A stretch of 64,000 nucleotides of DNA from Syngnathus acus. Taxonomy: Eukaryota; Chordata; Actinopteri; Syngnathiformes; Syngnathidae. Position numbers and translations under genes: made by a program. The notes below the pieces were generated by a model. The model was not told the origin of the DNA. It did no database searches and saw only the letters and a program-made list of their open reading frames with translations. Positions 33,003 through 45,600 of this stretch are shown here, piece after piece (positions within the stretch are counted from its first letter, which is position 1; each line of letters opens with the position of its first letter). The DNA lies in NCBI RefSeq assembly GCF_901709675.1, contig NC_051108.1, forward strand, positions 1,426,001 through 1,490,000, in the 5' to 3' direction.

Positions 33003-35552
33003 CACGACAGCCAGTCGGCACGCAGGAAGTGAGAAATTGTCCTCAAGTTCCTCAACTGTAGGATTTGCTTGGATTGCATCATCACGAATTATCGCCGGAG
33101 GTGTTGAAAATATGTTCTGATTCCGAGGATATCGCTCAGGCGCAGTGAGGGAGAGAGCGAGAGCTAGAGAGAGCTTGTCAAATAGGCCATTAGCTCCGAC
33201 TGTTCTGCCCGCCAAGTAATCAAGAGGGACTATCAAGGCAAGCAAGGTGCCAGGCCACTTTGCTGCAATCTGATTAGGCTGATTGTACGCGAACCAGCGA
33301 GATGGGGTAAAAATGACGGCGCCACGCATAATCAACTGGAGGACTCCAGGCTAAGAGAAGAATGTCATTTTCCAGCAAGCTCAAGCAACTCTGCAGTGCA
33401 CCAAAGGATTTTGATTGAATTCTGATCAACTTCATCCCAATTGACTGGTGACCAGGCTTTTGTGCTTTGAGTGCACTCAAGTAATCAGGTGAAGCGTTGA
33501 TGGGCGCTTGTTGCCAATGTTGCCTCGGCCCGCAACGTGATGAACGCTAATATTGGCTGAAGGAAGTCAGCGGGCTATTAATAGCAGCGTTGGACTTGAT
33601 GTACTTGATGGAGCTAGCTAGCTAACACTTTAGGCAGGCAGCAACACATCCGCTTGTTGGCGCCGCTTGGCGACACGCCACGCTTTAATTACACTCTCAC
33701 ACCGTAATTCCCCTTGGAAATCAGGCAAAGGCAGCGACGCAAGTGGCACCAGACGTTAGCTTACAAGAGGGCTAGCTTGACTTTTGAAATGTTGCGCTTG
33801 GTTTCACAGTGTAATCCAGTGGAAGGCTTGCGCTCTTCCAGCCAGGCAATCGGCGAGCGTTGACAAAAAGCTACATTAGCATGCGCCGTCACTCTCGGTG
33901 AGGCTTGTGTATTTTAATGATGACACAGTGCTTCGACGCCAATATGTTTTGCATTCGCCGCGCTCGTAATTGATTCACTCAGCGTGGGCGACTCCTCGGC
34001 AAGTGTTGAGCGAAAGGAGAGAGGGCGGTATCGGGGGGGAATTAATAAGATACAGTAAACATTAAACTTTCATTTCCTTCGGGACATCTGCTATTTTCCA
34101 TTATTCATCTAAGAGCATGCTATATGTAAATGAACAAATTCTGCTTGACTGCGACACGGAGACTCGGTCTGTCTGCGGGCCCTCCGCAGAGGATTCCGCG
34201 TAGCCACCGCGCACCTACATTAGCTCCAGCGCCGTTTTATGGGGAACGGCCATGTCTGCTGCGGGGAGCCCGTCTTGCTGTTGGCTGTTAAACATAGCAA
34301 AGTCATGATCAATGGCATGATCATGCGTTTCCTCTCGAGGGTCTTGCCTCGTTGCCGTCTCGCACGTGAGCAGTGGAGGCGAGGTTAGCCGCTGCCCACT
34401 AACCCCGAGTTATTGGACAAATATTTGCCTTCTCTCCTCTGCACAAAGCCAATAATGGCGCGACAACTTTGACCCGGCAGTTGACTTCCTTCTTCTCATT
34501 TCGGAGCCATGTCGGTCGGCTGTGGATGTCAAACGCTGCGTTTTGTCCTTTAAGCATCACGTGTCAGCCGCTTGCCATGAGAAAAATAGCAACAACGCAT
34601 GAAATTGGGTTTTAGTATTTTGGCTTATTGATATTATATATTGTGTGCCTTTAAATATATATTGCAAGTCCAAAAATGTAGCAATAAAAATAAATGTAAA
34701 ATCTAAATCTAATCATGAAAAATATATTTTAAATATATATTTAAAAATGTCTTGACGATGGCTAATTATTTTATTCCCATAATATTATCATTATATTTCC
34801 CTTTAACTGCTTTAACTGTATTTTTTTTTGCACACTTTATAATCCTCATTTTTTACTTGATTTTTATTGTTTTTCCTCTGTTGGTGTTGTGAACAAATCT
34901 ACGCAGCAGGTTGTCAAATCCCCGCTTGTGCCTCCTCAGGATCACAAGATGAAAAAAATAGTCAGCGTGCCTGAAGCTGTTTCCTGATGTGGCTTTTGTG
35001 CAAATACTCCGCATGCCATCTGCATGTATAGAGAAGCGCCTAAATGGCTGATGATGTCACGTGTGCCAAGATGAGCCATATATTTATCCACCCACCATAC
35101 TTCACACGCTCGCCGCACCTGGCAGCTCATCTACTCGCAGCATTTCCATTTCAAAGTCTCGCACACAAAATTGTCCGCCATCTGGTGCGTACGGCTTTTT
35201 CGGCAGTCTCTCCGCGAGGCAAGCGGCTCGGGCGCTGATGCAAACTCAACCCAAAATTGTGACGTTTTTGTTCGCAGATAAAACTCGCTGTGCCTGAAGT
35301 GCGGTAAATATGCGTGGGGATTGTCAGGTGGCCCACGGGAGGCCTTATCAGTGGCCTTCAGAGGCAGCTAGCGCTCGAAAGAGTTGTGACTCACACCTAC
35401 GGGTCAGGCTCGCACGATTTGCAGCGTCTCGTGGCAGGCAGGGAAGGAATTTCACGCTCTCAAAAATGGGATGAGCGTTTTATTGTCAAACCTGTCAGTC
35501 TCCACACGATAGACCTGCCTCATAGCTTTCATGTAGCAAAATGTTCTGCAAA

Positions 35553-35624
35553 TCGCCAAAATGGCCGCCAAAATGACCGCCAGAATGGCCACCAAAATGG
35601 CCGCCAAAATGGCCGACTTCCTGT
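35553..35624. repeat. 12-bp minisatellite with ATGG core
   Basis: About six tandem copies of a 12-bp unit close to CCGCCAAAATGG, with single changes (ATGA, AGAATGG, CACC). The last unit runs into GACTTCCTGT. Because 12 is a multiple of three, the + strand gives an N-G-R-Q style peptide repeat, but nothing indicates translation. AAAATGGC resembles the YY1 core. Confidence 0.8.
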
Positions 35625-38600
35625 GTCTTTTAATTCAAGGCTCAAAAAGCTAACATATACTGTAGTGTGAAATAACATAGACCGGCTAACACAAATTAGC
35701 ATGCGTGTCTCAGTAATTAAAATTTTTTCTCTCTGCTCCGTGGGGACAACTATTGAAATAACAAAATATATGACTGTTAATTTCGCCGCATAAAAGCGTT
35801 GGCTTCAAAATGGACGACATAATCGAGCGGAGGTTTCCCAGCGGCTCGGAGCTAGCGTCACGCTTGGACGGCCACGTGGTCTAACTCGCGACTAATTTAT
35901 CTTGCATCGGCACTCCGTCGCCGACTCGCCCTCCTCCGATATCACCGTAAGTCAAAACAGCCCGGGAGAAGATGATACGGCGCGTAGCGGCGTGACGCCA
36001 AATAAAAGACTCACCAGCAGCGTGGACGTGATGGACGAAGCTCGGCTTTGGCTCCACGCGTCTTTATCAGCCACTTCAAGCCCCTCTCTGCTGACATTTG
36101 ACAAAGTCCTCCTTTCTCGGGAAAGTTGAGCAAAAGTGGGCTTGATGAATTCGACGCGGCAGGTTGTTTTTCCCCGCCTCGGGACTTCCACACCGCAGAA
36201 GTCGTGCTAATATGTGTTGTTGCGATGGCCTCACAGAGGTGTAGGGTTTAAAGCGTGACCATTTCGGCTTTTGTTATGACTCCCGGGCCGGCTGTACTTT
36301 ATTTCAAGCATTCGGTGAGAACAATCCCATTTCCACACTTTGTGGCACAATTTCCGTGCTTCGATTCAATGGACATTGTGTGCGTCCTTGACATGGGAGA
36401 TGCTCTCAGCTCGTCGGTACGGCACTAATAAGAGTGTTTCTTCACAAAGGATGAAGAATCACACTCACGTTGGTCATTCCCATAAGAGCAACTCCCAGCC
36501 ATCACTTTTGGAGTCCTAATGAACAAAAAGCAAAGAAGACTGGAGTGCATCTATGTCTACTCAGTTGCAGCCTAATGGTTTGTTTTTGTCCACTATGTCG
36601 CGTTTGAGGACAAAAACAATCAAAGCAATAAAGAACACAGAGCACACAAGTGGGGGGAATCAATCACCCATTGGAAAGCTTCTTTTTTTGTCTTTGCCGT
36701 CCCCGCAGATGTTTCTTGCCCGGTATTGCTAAATGCGATTCGACAGTCGTGTCTCACGCATTCGCTCAACGTTTTTTCCCCCCCCTTTCTTTTTATTTTT
36801 GGAAAAATAAAATGTTTCTTTTTTTTCTAAATTGGTCATATGTCATTTGGAAAAAAAACTGCTTTAATTAGAAGCCGAAGAGGTGTTGAAAATTGTTGCT
36901 GTGTATTTTTTGGGGCTCTCCACAAGTTGTAACCTCCTCCTGCACCATCTGAGAAAAGCTGAAAGAAGCACTCGTAGGATTAGCTCAGCGTGGAGCTTAA
37001 GGCCCAAACACACACACATAAAACCATCTCTTGTGTACTTTTCTCCTTGAAGCATCGTTTCACAAGCAAAGTCTTTTTTTTTTTGCAGAGCTGTCGCTGT
37101 CATTTTTGGTCTCTTAACTTTGTTCTTCCGGACCACTTTGCTCGGGTTCCGCCTCCGTCGAAAGGAAGACCTGTAATCAATGCAATCCGTCTCTCCTCAG
37201 TGCGCATTTCCATCACTTGCGTTTTTAATAAGCAGATCAAGGTGCACATATCGACGGCGTTGCCCCGGTAGCCAAGGCAACCAACGGCAATTTCTCTTTC
37301 AATAATAAAAAAAAAAAAAGAAATATGACAGTCAATTTGAAGGGCGTTATGTTCGAGTCCCCTCAAGTTTTCACTTGGATTGAAATTGTGCATCCAAAAA
37401 AAAAAAAATTGGTCAAATGCTACCTTCTGCCGTCTTGCTGAAGGTAAACGTTTTTTTCCCCGCTTGTGAATTCCTGTCGGCTCCAACCTAAATGCGCTAA
37501 TAGAAGGCGCTGTCGCTAATCAGTAGCGTCGGCGTTCCAATTAGTTCGTTGTCAAGAGCGATCGTTCCTTTAAAAACAGAACCTCCAATTCGCTGTAACC
37601 AAGCGTTAAGTCGACGGCCCGAGCTCAACGCCGTTTATTAACGAGCCCGTCGAAGATGTCACGGCGATATCTGCGTGAAATATTCCTCCAACAAGATGGG
37701 CCTACCTGATAAATACGCAGCCTCGGCCTGCCTGGGCGAGATTACCCGCCAAGTGGATGGCGCTGTCCGTCGCGCGGCCTTTCAGATGCGTATCGGCGCC
37801 GCCTGTCAACTCGCGCTATCGCGTCCTTATATTGGATTGTACATCATCGATGCGGTCGAGTGTCGTTACGCAAAACAAGTCGGGTCAAAAGAGACGCCAT
37901 CATTTCTGTCTCGTTTGCGCTTTTGGTTTGTTTTTTCTCCGCCGCGACGGCCCGCCCGGAGGCGAGTCATGCCGAGCGACACCAAAGACATTTAAAATAA
38001 AAGCAGAAGAGATTCCGTCGCTCCCCGCATATGTCAAACATGCGTCGCTGCTCGAGCGGCTTCTCCCTCAAGCGCCGTCACGTTGGCAGCCGAGCGCAGA
38101 TTGTCGACTTTGAGCGAAGACATTATTCATGTCGTCGAGATGGGAACATCGGATTCGTGTTTAATGGAACATGAAAAGCAGCCACCGGGGTAGCCGAGTA
38201 CAAACACTGATAAAGGAGGTCCGCGGGTTTAGCGTTAGACACCGGGCCCGGACTCGCAAAAGTAGGCGTTTATGGAAGCTAATAAAATAAAAATAAGAAG
38301 AGCTTCCATTTATTTTGTGGCCCCCTAAAGCGTCATCGATCGCTATCGATGTGTTTGCGGACGGCGGCGCCCCCAGTGACCCCACCACCAAAGACAAAGA
38401 AAAAATCGTACAGTTCTAGATTACAGCGTGCGACGTGATTGCCGTGCGGAAGCCAGACATCCATCACGGAAGCAATCCTTTGGTGGCGAGCGGGATGCAC
38501 CGACGGCCATAACTTATCTTGACTGCCTTGTTTTGTATTCGTTCTGCCGACGTGGCCAAGGACGGCGCAGGTGGACTCTTGATTGATTGCGTTGGAGACG

Positions 38601-41545
38601 CAGCAAAGTCACAGCTGAGCTCTCGGCGAGACCATTCTGGCTCGGGATCGGCGGCGAGGACGGAGCCGAGCGAGCGTGCGTGGAATTTGCTCGAAAAGCC
38701 CAACGTCACGGTCCCTTGTAAAGTGCTTTTATTTTGAAGGCCTAACCTTTAACTTGATTGTTCCTAAAAGCTAGCACAAGGCCATAGACAACTGTCACGT
38801 CATGAAAATGGACTTTCTGCTTTTCCGCCATCCTTTTTTTCGCCATTTGGTAAATTGCCAGCGTTGGCTCCAGCCGACGCCATCGAAATATCGAATCCGG
38901 GACCGGCCCTCCCCCAAGCCTCCACTCAACCCCTCCTGTGAGCTGTCCGCACCGCCGTCGACTCCATTTTGCTCCTAATCATGACTTTATTGACGAGGCG
39001 AGGGTCCACTCTGTCGCGCGGGCCGCAACCACTGAGAGCAAAATCAGCAGGGATGCACATGGGAGGGAGGGGGGCCTAATCGTTTGTTTACGCTGCGCTC
39101 AACGTTGACTTTAGTCTTCCGCTGACTGTCCTTGCGTTGTTCTCCCGCTGAGATGGAAAATTGCAAGTATTCATTGTATGATGAGCCGTGGAACACGTTT
39201 CCGCCGTGCTTTGGAATTCTTTGCTGGGTACAAGGTCGTAGCCGATATAGGCGACTGCAGAATCAATTTCTAATTTGTTGCTTCCAAACCAAAATGGCTG
39301 ACTTCCTGTTCAATTTTATTTCTCACGCAGGACAACTTGAACTTCAAGGCACCAAGCGGGGGTCCGCGTTTGCACCCAATGAAAACCGAACTTCGGATTC
39401 ATCTCTGTTTTGTTTTTGCGCCTCCTTATCAAACACATCCATCGCCACCCGCTAAATATTGCAACGCCGGTGGAGAATTTCTCCTGCGGGCGCGTCGTCG
39501 GTCCGAGCAAAGAGCCCGAGCGGCATCAATATTGCAGCGGCGTCATGCTCCTATAAACAGCCATCACTTATTCATGAGCCCCAAATGCGTCGGCAACCTC
39601 CACGCAAACACATTTCAAAGAACAGTCGCCTTCTGGGGGTTTGGGGGGGGGGGGGGGGTCCTAATCCCCTAATTCTGACGAGAGGCAAAAAAAAATCAAA
39701 TCAACTAAATCGTCTGAGCCACCGTCGAACGTCTGATCTTCTCACGCTAGGAAATCAACGCGTTTATCTCACGCGTCGATAAGTGAACATGAACAGGATA
39801 AGCGGTGAATGAAAAAATGTTTTCACTGGCGATAGTAAACATTCAAAGTGTAGTGAAGTTCTGTGCCGAAGGCCGCTCACCCCTCCCACCTGGCAAATGT
39901 TACCTTTTTTGCAAGCAAACGCTCCTAAATTCTCCCGAAAGGAAGCCGCTCGCACTCAGCGGGCGCGCTGCAAAGTAAATGGCTGCAATAACCCGAAGCG
40001 CGCCGGCAATTACAATGAGAGCAAACAGTATTTCTGTATGAGAGGATCTCTCATCACGGCAGTTCACGCGGCGCACCCCCAAATTGCCGCAGAAATAATT
40101 AATGTCACTCTCGCTTGGGCTCGCCCGAGACTAATTTGCCTCCAGGAGTCGAGCATCCCGAATATTCTGAAATAAATAGTCTTATCTGCGCTCACCTCCC
40201 GCTTTAGAGTGCCTCGTTGTCTGCCGCGAGTGCTTGCGAGGGTTTTGATTTGGCTCCTTTTCTCTGATGCCATGAAGACGTCAAAGCATCCATTCGTTTT
40301 GCCTTTCATGCAAGAGAAACGCAACAAAAAAAATCCAATTTCCATTCGATCCACCTGAATTACAATGACGCGCTTATTATTATTCCAATGTGGGATTTCG
40401 ATACTGCGGCAATTTCCGCAACGAGCTGACTTTTCCGCCTGTGTGTGCGGGGGCGTGTTTATGAGGCGAGACCACAAAGGCATTCAAAGGTTAATTCCCG
40501 CCGCCCGCGGTGATTATTCATCCGGCGACATAATGCAAACTTCTTCAAAAACGGAGTAATTGGCAAATTTGCGAAAGTGCGCGACACTGACATGGGTGAA
40601 GAATATTAACTGCCGTCTCCAGCGGGACTCAAGAGTCACGTTTGTTTTCGACACGGCCTCGTCCGAACCCAAATTGCCATTTGCGGGCCGTTCTAAGAAA
40701 AATCACCTCAGCTTTTGCCACGCGTCTTCAAACCGTCGTGCTGCTGTTAGGCCTTTGTAGTAGCGTAAATAGCCGCAGCGAAAGCTTTTACCATCTAAAC
40801 GCGGAGAGTAAACACTACGCACATGCTTTATTGTCTGGAATGGACGGACGCAAAGGGGGGGGTGCGCCGGCGAACCAGCGGGTGGCTTTTAGCACGCCGC
40901 ATATAGCCGGCTGACACTTGTTTGCTTTAATGCGCAGCTTTTATCCACAACATCTTGAGTGCTTCCATTCAGCCGGGATGGCCACGCCGGCGGGGACGCC
41001 CAACTTTGACCTCCACGGCGCAGGCCGGGAGCACTCTGCCCATTACCGCGAGGCGACGACGGGCTTTCTGTCCATCTCGCCATCCGTCAGGGTCTCCTCA
41101 ATTTTAAGTCTCGTTCATTATTTGCGTTGCGCGATTGGCCTGTAGTGCGGCTCTGACTGCGCCTGACCAAATCTGCCTAGCAACAAGGGGTCACGCGTGC
41201 AAAAAGATTTTCAAGTCAGTCAATTAGAAATGATTTTGATGTCAGGTGTGCATGTGTAAAATACCTTAACATGTAATTATTTTTAATCCATCCTGTGTCA
41301 TCATCAAATTGTCTCGATTCTGGTCCAGGATGTTTTCTATTTGCAATATGAGAAGAAGAAATATCAATCGAGCCTATCAAGAAGCTTCTGAAGTCTCATT
41401 AGCTGAATTAGGAGCGTCTGATGGATAGAGGGATGGCGGCCAGCATCATTCCGTTCTCTTGCTTGCTCTTCTGTCATCTCACTTTATCATCCTCATCCCC
41501 CTTTGAAAGTCATGCACAGCTTATTGCTAAATACACAGGGACTTG

Positions 41546-41546
<1 letters not shown>

Positions 41547-41616
<70 letters not shown>
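41547..41616. repeat. (CA)n microsatellite, 70 bp
   Basis: Thirty-five uninterrupted CA units about 1 kb upstream of ddx1. The His-Thr frames across it are not genes. Confidence 0.95.
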
Positions 41617-41617
<1 letters not shown>

Positions 41618-42529
41618 GCAGCAGCCATGGCGTTGATGATAGTGAAGGCCCAGCAGGAGCTAGCGCAGGATTACAAGAGCCTCTCCAGAATGGAAAGCAA
41701 ACACACTTCAGTCTCCTTTCGTGACTTTCTCCCTAAGATGCCTTTGCTGTCTCTTTTTTTTCCTTCCTTCTATTTTTTGCATCCAGTTTCAAAAATAGGC
41801 GACGCTATGTCAGAAGCATTAAACTAACAGCAGTGGTTGAAGACGGGGATTTGTCAAATAAGTTTTGAATAGTAAGGGTAAAAAATATACTGGCACACTT
41901 TGAGATTACCTTGTAAAAGTATATGAAAATATCAATTTAGCATCTACTGTGATATAATACATCAACGTAAATCTAATTAAACGCCAGCTGCACTTTATTC
42001 CCCTCCTGACTCAGCACTTTCTTATATTAACTACAGTCGACCATAAAGCTCATAAAGTGATGTCAAATCATATTTTATTGGTGCGCTTAAATGTAGATGT
42101 ATATGCGTGGAAATTCCTTATTATTCTTATCATCGGATGACATCTCCATCTGCTTGTGACATATTCTCATATCAGACGAGAGTGCTAATGAAAAAACATA
42201 TGCGCACATCTCATTGAAAACCAACGCACACACGGCGCATTGAATCCTGAAGTGCTCTAGCACCACCTATGCATTGGAATACACATTTTAATTCATCTGA
42301 TTATTTCCATACATAGAAATATAGATTTGTATCCATATAAACATACATGTTTTTTGAAATATTTTAATAATTTTGTATTTTCTTTTTAAACGTATTGTTA
42401 TTCGACTTTAATTTTAGGGACCAGCTTCTTAAATATGTTTGAACAGTCTCATAATAGTTTTTATTTAAGTTTTTGATGTTATTGTTGCTGTGTTTTGATG
42501 TGTTGTTGTTTTTTTAAATTATAAAAGAG

Positions 42530-42552
42530 CCGGAACCAATATCACAGCGCTG
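42530..42552 (+). promoter_or_regulatory. ddx1: Candidate ddx1 core promoter
   Basis: TATAAAAG at 42530, then GGAACCAAT, lie about 100 bp upstream of the ddx1 start codon. This arrangement fits a core promoter. The transcription start is not determined. Confidence 0.45.
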
Positions 42553-42631
42553 TTTCCTATCGACCGGATATGAAAGTGCACCCAAGGTCCATTCCTGTAC
42601 GCGTTCCATCTGTCAGCCACCTAAAGCAACT

Positions 42632-45600
42632 ATGGCAGCATATTCTGGTGAGTTCAACTTGTAACGTGACCGTACGATGAACGTAACGTGTTTTATTGAC
42701 GTAATGTCATTGCGAGTAAACGTTGTGTTGCGCAGAATTGGGCGTGATGCCCGAAATCGCGAGGGCCGTGGAGGAAATGGACTGGCTGTAAGTCACTTGT
42801 TTTGGCAACGTTTCCACATTGCTGTCTGTCACGCTTTTCCATTAATTCCTTTTATTGCCATGATTTCATGTCAGGCTTCCCACTGACATCCAAGCTGAGT
42901 CCATTCCTTTGATTCTCGGTGGAGGAGATGTCCTCATGGTGAGCCTGTCAATATTTCGCGGTGGTGGGCCGTGTTTTTTAAGTTACATCAGTCGGAATTC
43001 AGATTGGAAATAAAAATGTCGTATCTACGCAGTGCGACAAGAACAATTGACAGCTTTTTTTTCTTCTTAAAGGCAGCAGAAACCGGTAGCGGTAAAACAG
43101 GAGTGAGTATTGAGCCATATTTTTAAAAATGGACGTAGACTTCTGATTAATAAGGTGTTGCTCAGGGTATGTTGTGATCGGCAGGCCTTCAGCATTCCCG
43201 TCATTCAGATTGTGCATGAAACGCTGACCGACCAACAGCAGGGCAAGAAAGGCAGAGCCAACGTCACAACGGGCGGAGCGGGTCTGTATCTACGTATATT
43301 TGTCACTTTGTATTGATATTGAAGATATCTTATGCTGATCCCGTCGGTGTCTTCTTTGTCAGTCTTTAACAATTGGCAGATGAACCCTTATGACCGAAGT
43401 GCTGCATTTGGTAAGAAGAGCAAGAACAAAAAATGAAAGACAGGCAAAAGTTGAATTCTTTGCAATTTCTCCCGACTCGTTGCTTTTTTGCAGCCATCGG
43501 GGCGGACGGCCTGTGCTGCCAAAGCCGAGAGTTTAAGGAATGGCACGGCTGTCGCTCCACCAAGGCCGTGAGCAAAGGTGAGCCGTCCGAACTTCAGCAC
43601 GAGCCACGTTTCGTAACTTGAGCGTCTCCCGTTGTGCGTGCAGGGAAGTACTACTACGAGGTCACGTGCCACGACCAAGGCCTGTGTCGCATTGGCTGGT
43701 GCACCGGCCAGGCGGCTCTCGACTTGGGTACGCTTTTTGATTTTTGACCAACTCAAAATTCTAATTCATTTTGCCCAACTGTTTTTTTTTCTTTTCTTCC
43801 TTTGTAGGAACCGACAAGTACGGTTTTGGTTTTGGCGGAACCGGGAAGAAATCATACAACAAGCAATTTGACAGCTATGGCGAGGTCAAACACAAAAGTC
43901 ACCTTTTGTTGACTTGACGCGGCGTGTTCATTTGGGAAAGGATCATTTTTTTCTTTTTTCGCTCCCTGACAGGAGTTCACCATGCACGACACGATTGGAT
44001 GCTACCTCGACTTGGACAAAGGCCACATTTCCTTCTCCAAAAATGGTATTTATTATCTACTGTACGTTCACATGGACAATCAGTTGTCTGATATGGCTTT
44101 TTCAAATCATCCAGGTAACGATCTGGGTTTGGCTTTCGAGATCCCTCAGAATCTGAGGAGTCAGCCCTTGTTTGCCTCTTGCGTCCTCAAGGTATTGTCG
44201 CTTATTTCTGATAAAACGTCAGCGCACAGCACTGACAATGGTTATTTTTTTCCATGTGAGCCAGAACGCAGAACTGAAATTCAACTTTGGCAGCGAGGAC
44301 TTTAAGCATGCGCCCACGAGCGGCTTTGTCGCCTTGCATCAGGCGCCGGACGCTCACACGGTCAAGTCTTCGCAGACGGGTCCGTAGCGTCCAAAAAAAA
44401 AAAATGCTCGAAAAGCTGTGACCGAGCGGCAGCGTTCATTTTGTGTCTCTCTTGGCAGGGAGCGCCAAGGTGAGTCAGGCCAAAGGGTCTAGCAACGCCC
44501 CCAAGGCGCTCATCATCGAGCCGTCCAAGGAGCTGGCCGAGCAGACGCTCAACAACGTGACGCAATTCAAGAAATACGTGGTCGACCCCAAGCTCAGGTG
44601 CCGCTCAAAATTTGTCACTGCGTTTCACTGAAGCGCAATGCCGGTAACTCACCAGCAGATGGCGCCAACACCCTGGTGCTTTTCTTGTGTGCTTTGCAGA
44701 GAGCTGCTGGTGATCGGCGGTGTGGCCGCCAAGGAGCAAATGGCCGCCCTGGAGCAAGGCGTGCGTAGCCGCATCCCAAAATTTAGCTGCCGCGCTCGTG
44801 CCGCTCCCGCCTTGTCGATTATTTTGCCATCCCTTGTTAGGTGGAAATTGTGGTGGGGACGCCCGGTCGATTGGACGACCTCATATCCACCGGAAAGCTC
44901 AGCCTGTCCCAAGTCCGCTTTCTGGTCCTGGACGAATGCGTAAGAATGACCGCTTTTATTTGTGGGGCTTTACAGATGGAGGCAATCATCCGCCACGCTC
45001 ATTTTGTCGTTTCCAGGACGGGCTCCTGTCGGCGGGCTACACGGACTTCATCAACAGAATCCATCATCAAATCCCTCAAGTGACATCCGACGGAAAACGG
45101 CTGCAGGTACCGCCAGGGGGCTAGGTCCTCCATCACGGGGCCAAGCGGATTTGATTTTGACATTCGCGCTGGCAGGTGATCGTGTGCTCGGCCACGCTGC
45201 ACTCGTTCGACGTGAAGAAGCTGTCGGAGCGCATCATGCACTTCCCCACCTGGGTTGACCTGAAGGGCGAGGACTCGGTGCCCGAGACCGTGCACCACGT
45301 GGTCGTGCCCGTCAACCCCAAGGCCGACCGGACCTGGGAGCGGCTGGGCAAGAGCCAGATCCGGGTCAGTTGGGCCAACAGGGCTGGCGGATGGCCACCG
45401 GAAATTGGCTGTTGCTAACAGTTTTTGGTTGCTTTCCAGACGGATGAAGTCCACGCCAAAGACAACACCAGACCAGGGAGCAACTCAGCAGGTGCGTTTG
45501 GGATGGTTCGTGTGTGCGGGCCACACCGGACCTCACACAGGCACGTTCTGCGTGTTCCAGAAATGTGGTCGGAGGCCATCAAGGTACTGAAAGGCGAGTA

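Larger units (their letters stand above)
24341..42529. other. lratd1-ddx1 intergenic region (head-to-head)
   Basis: About 18 kb lies between the 5' ends of lratd1 (-) and ddx1 (+). I found no coding gene: open frames are short, often open on both strands, and none resembles a known protein. It contains a CTCF-like motif (24637), X-box-like motifs (25484, 31735), two LINE relics, a 27-nt C run, a 12-bp minisatellite (35553), (TG)n tracts at 32371-32392 and 32981-33002, a 70-bp (CA)n, and several non-repetitive blocks that could be conserved regulatory DNA. Confidence 0.6.

Noticed and set aside
35553-35624. Possible CRISPR-like array
   Set aside because: The 12-bp units abut with no spacers, and the window is a vertebrate genome.
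41543-41827. His-Thr repeat frame upstream of ddx1
   Set aside because: It is only the translation of the (CA)n microsatellite plus chance open sequence.
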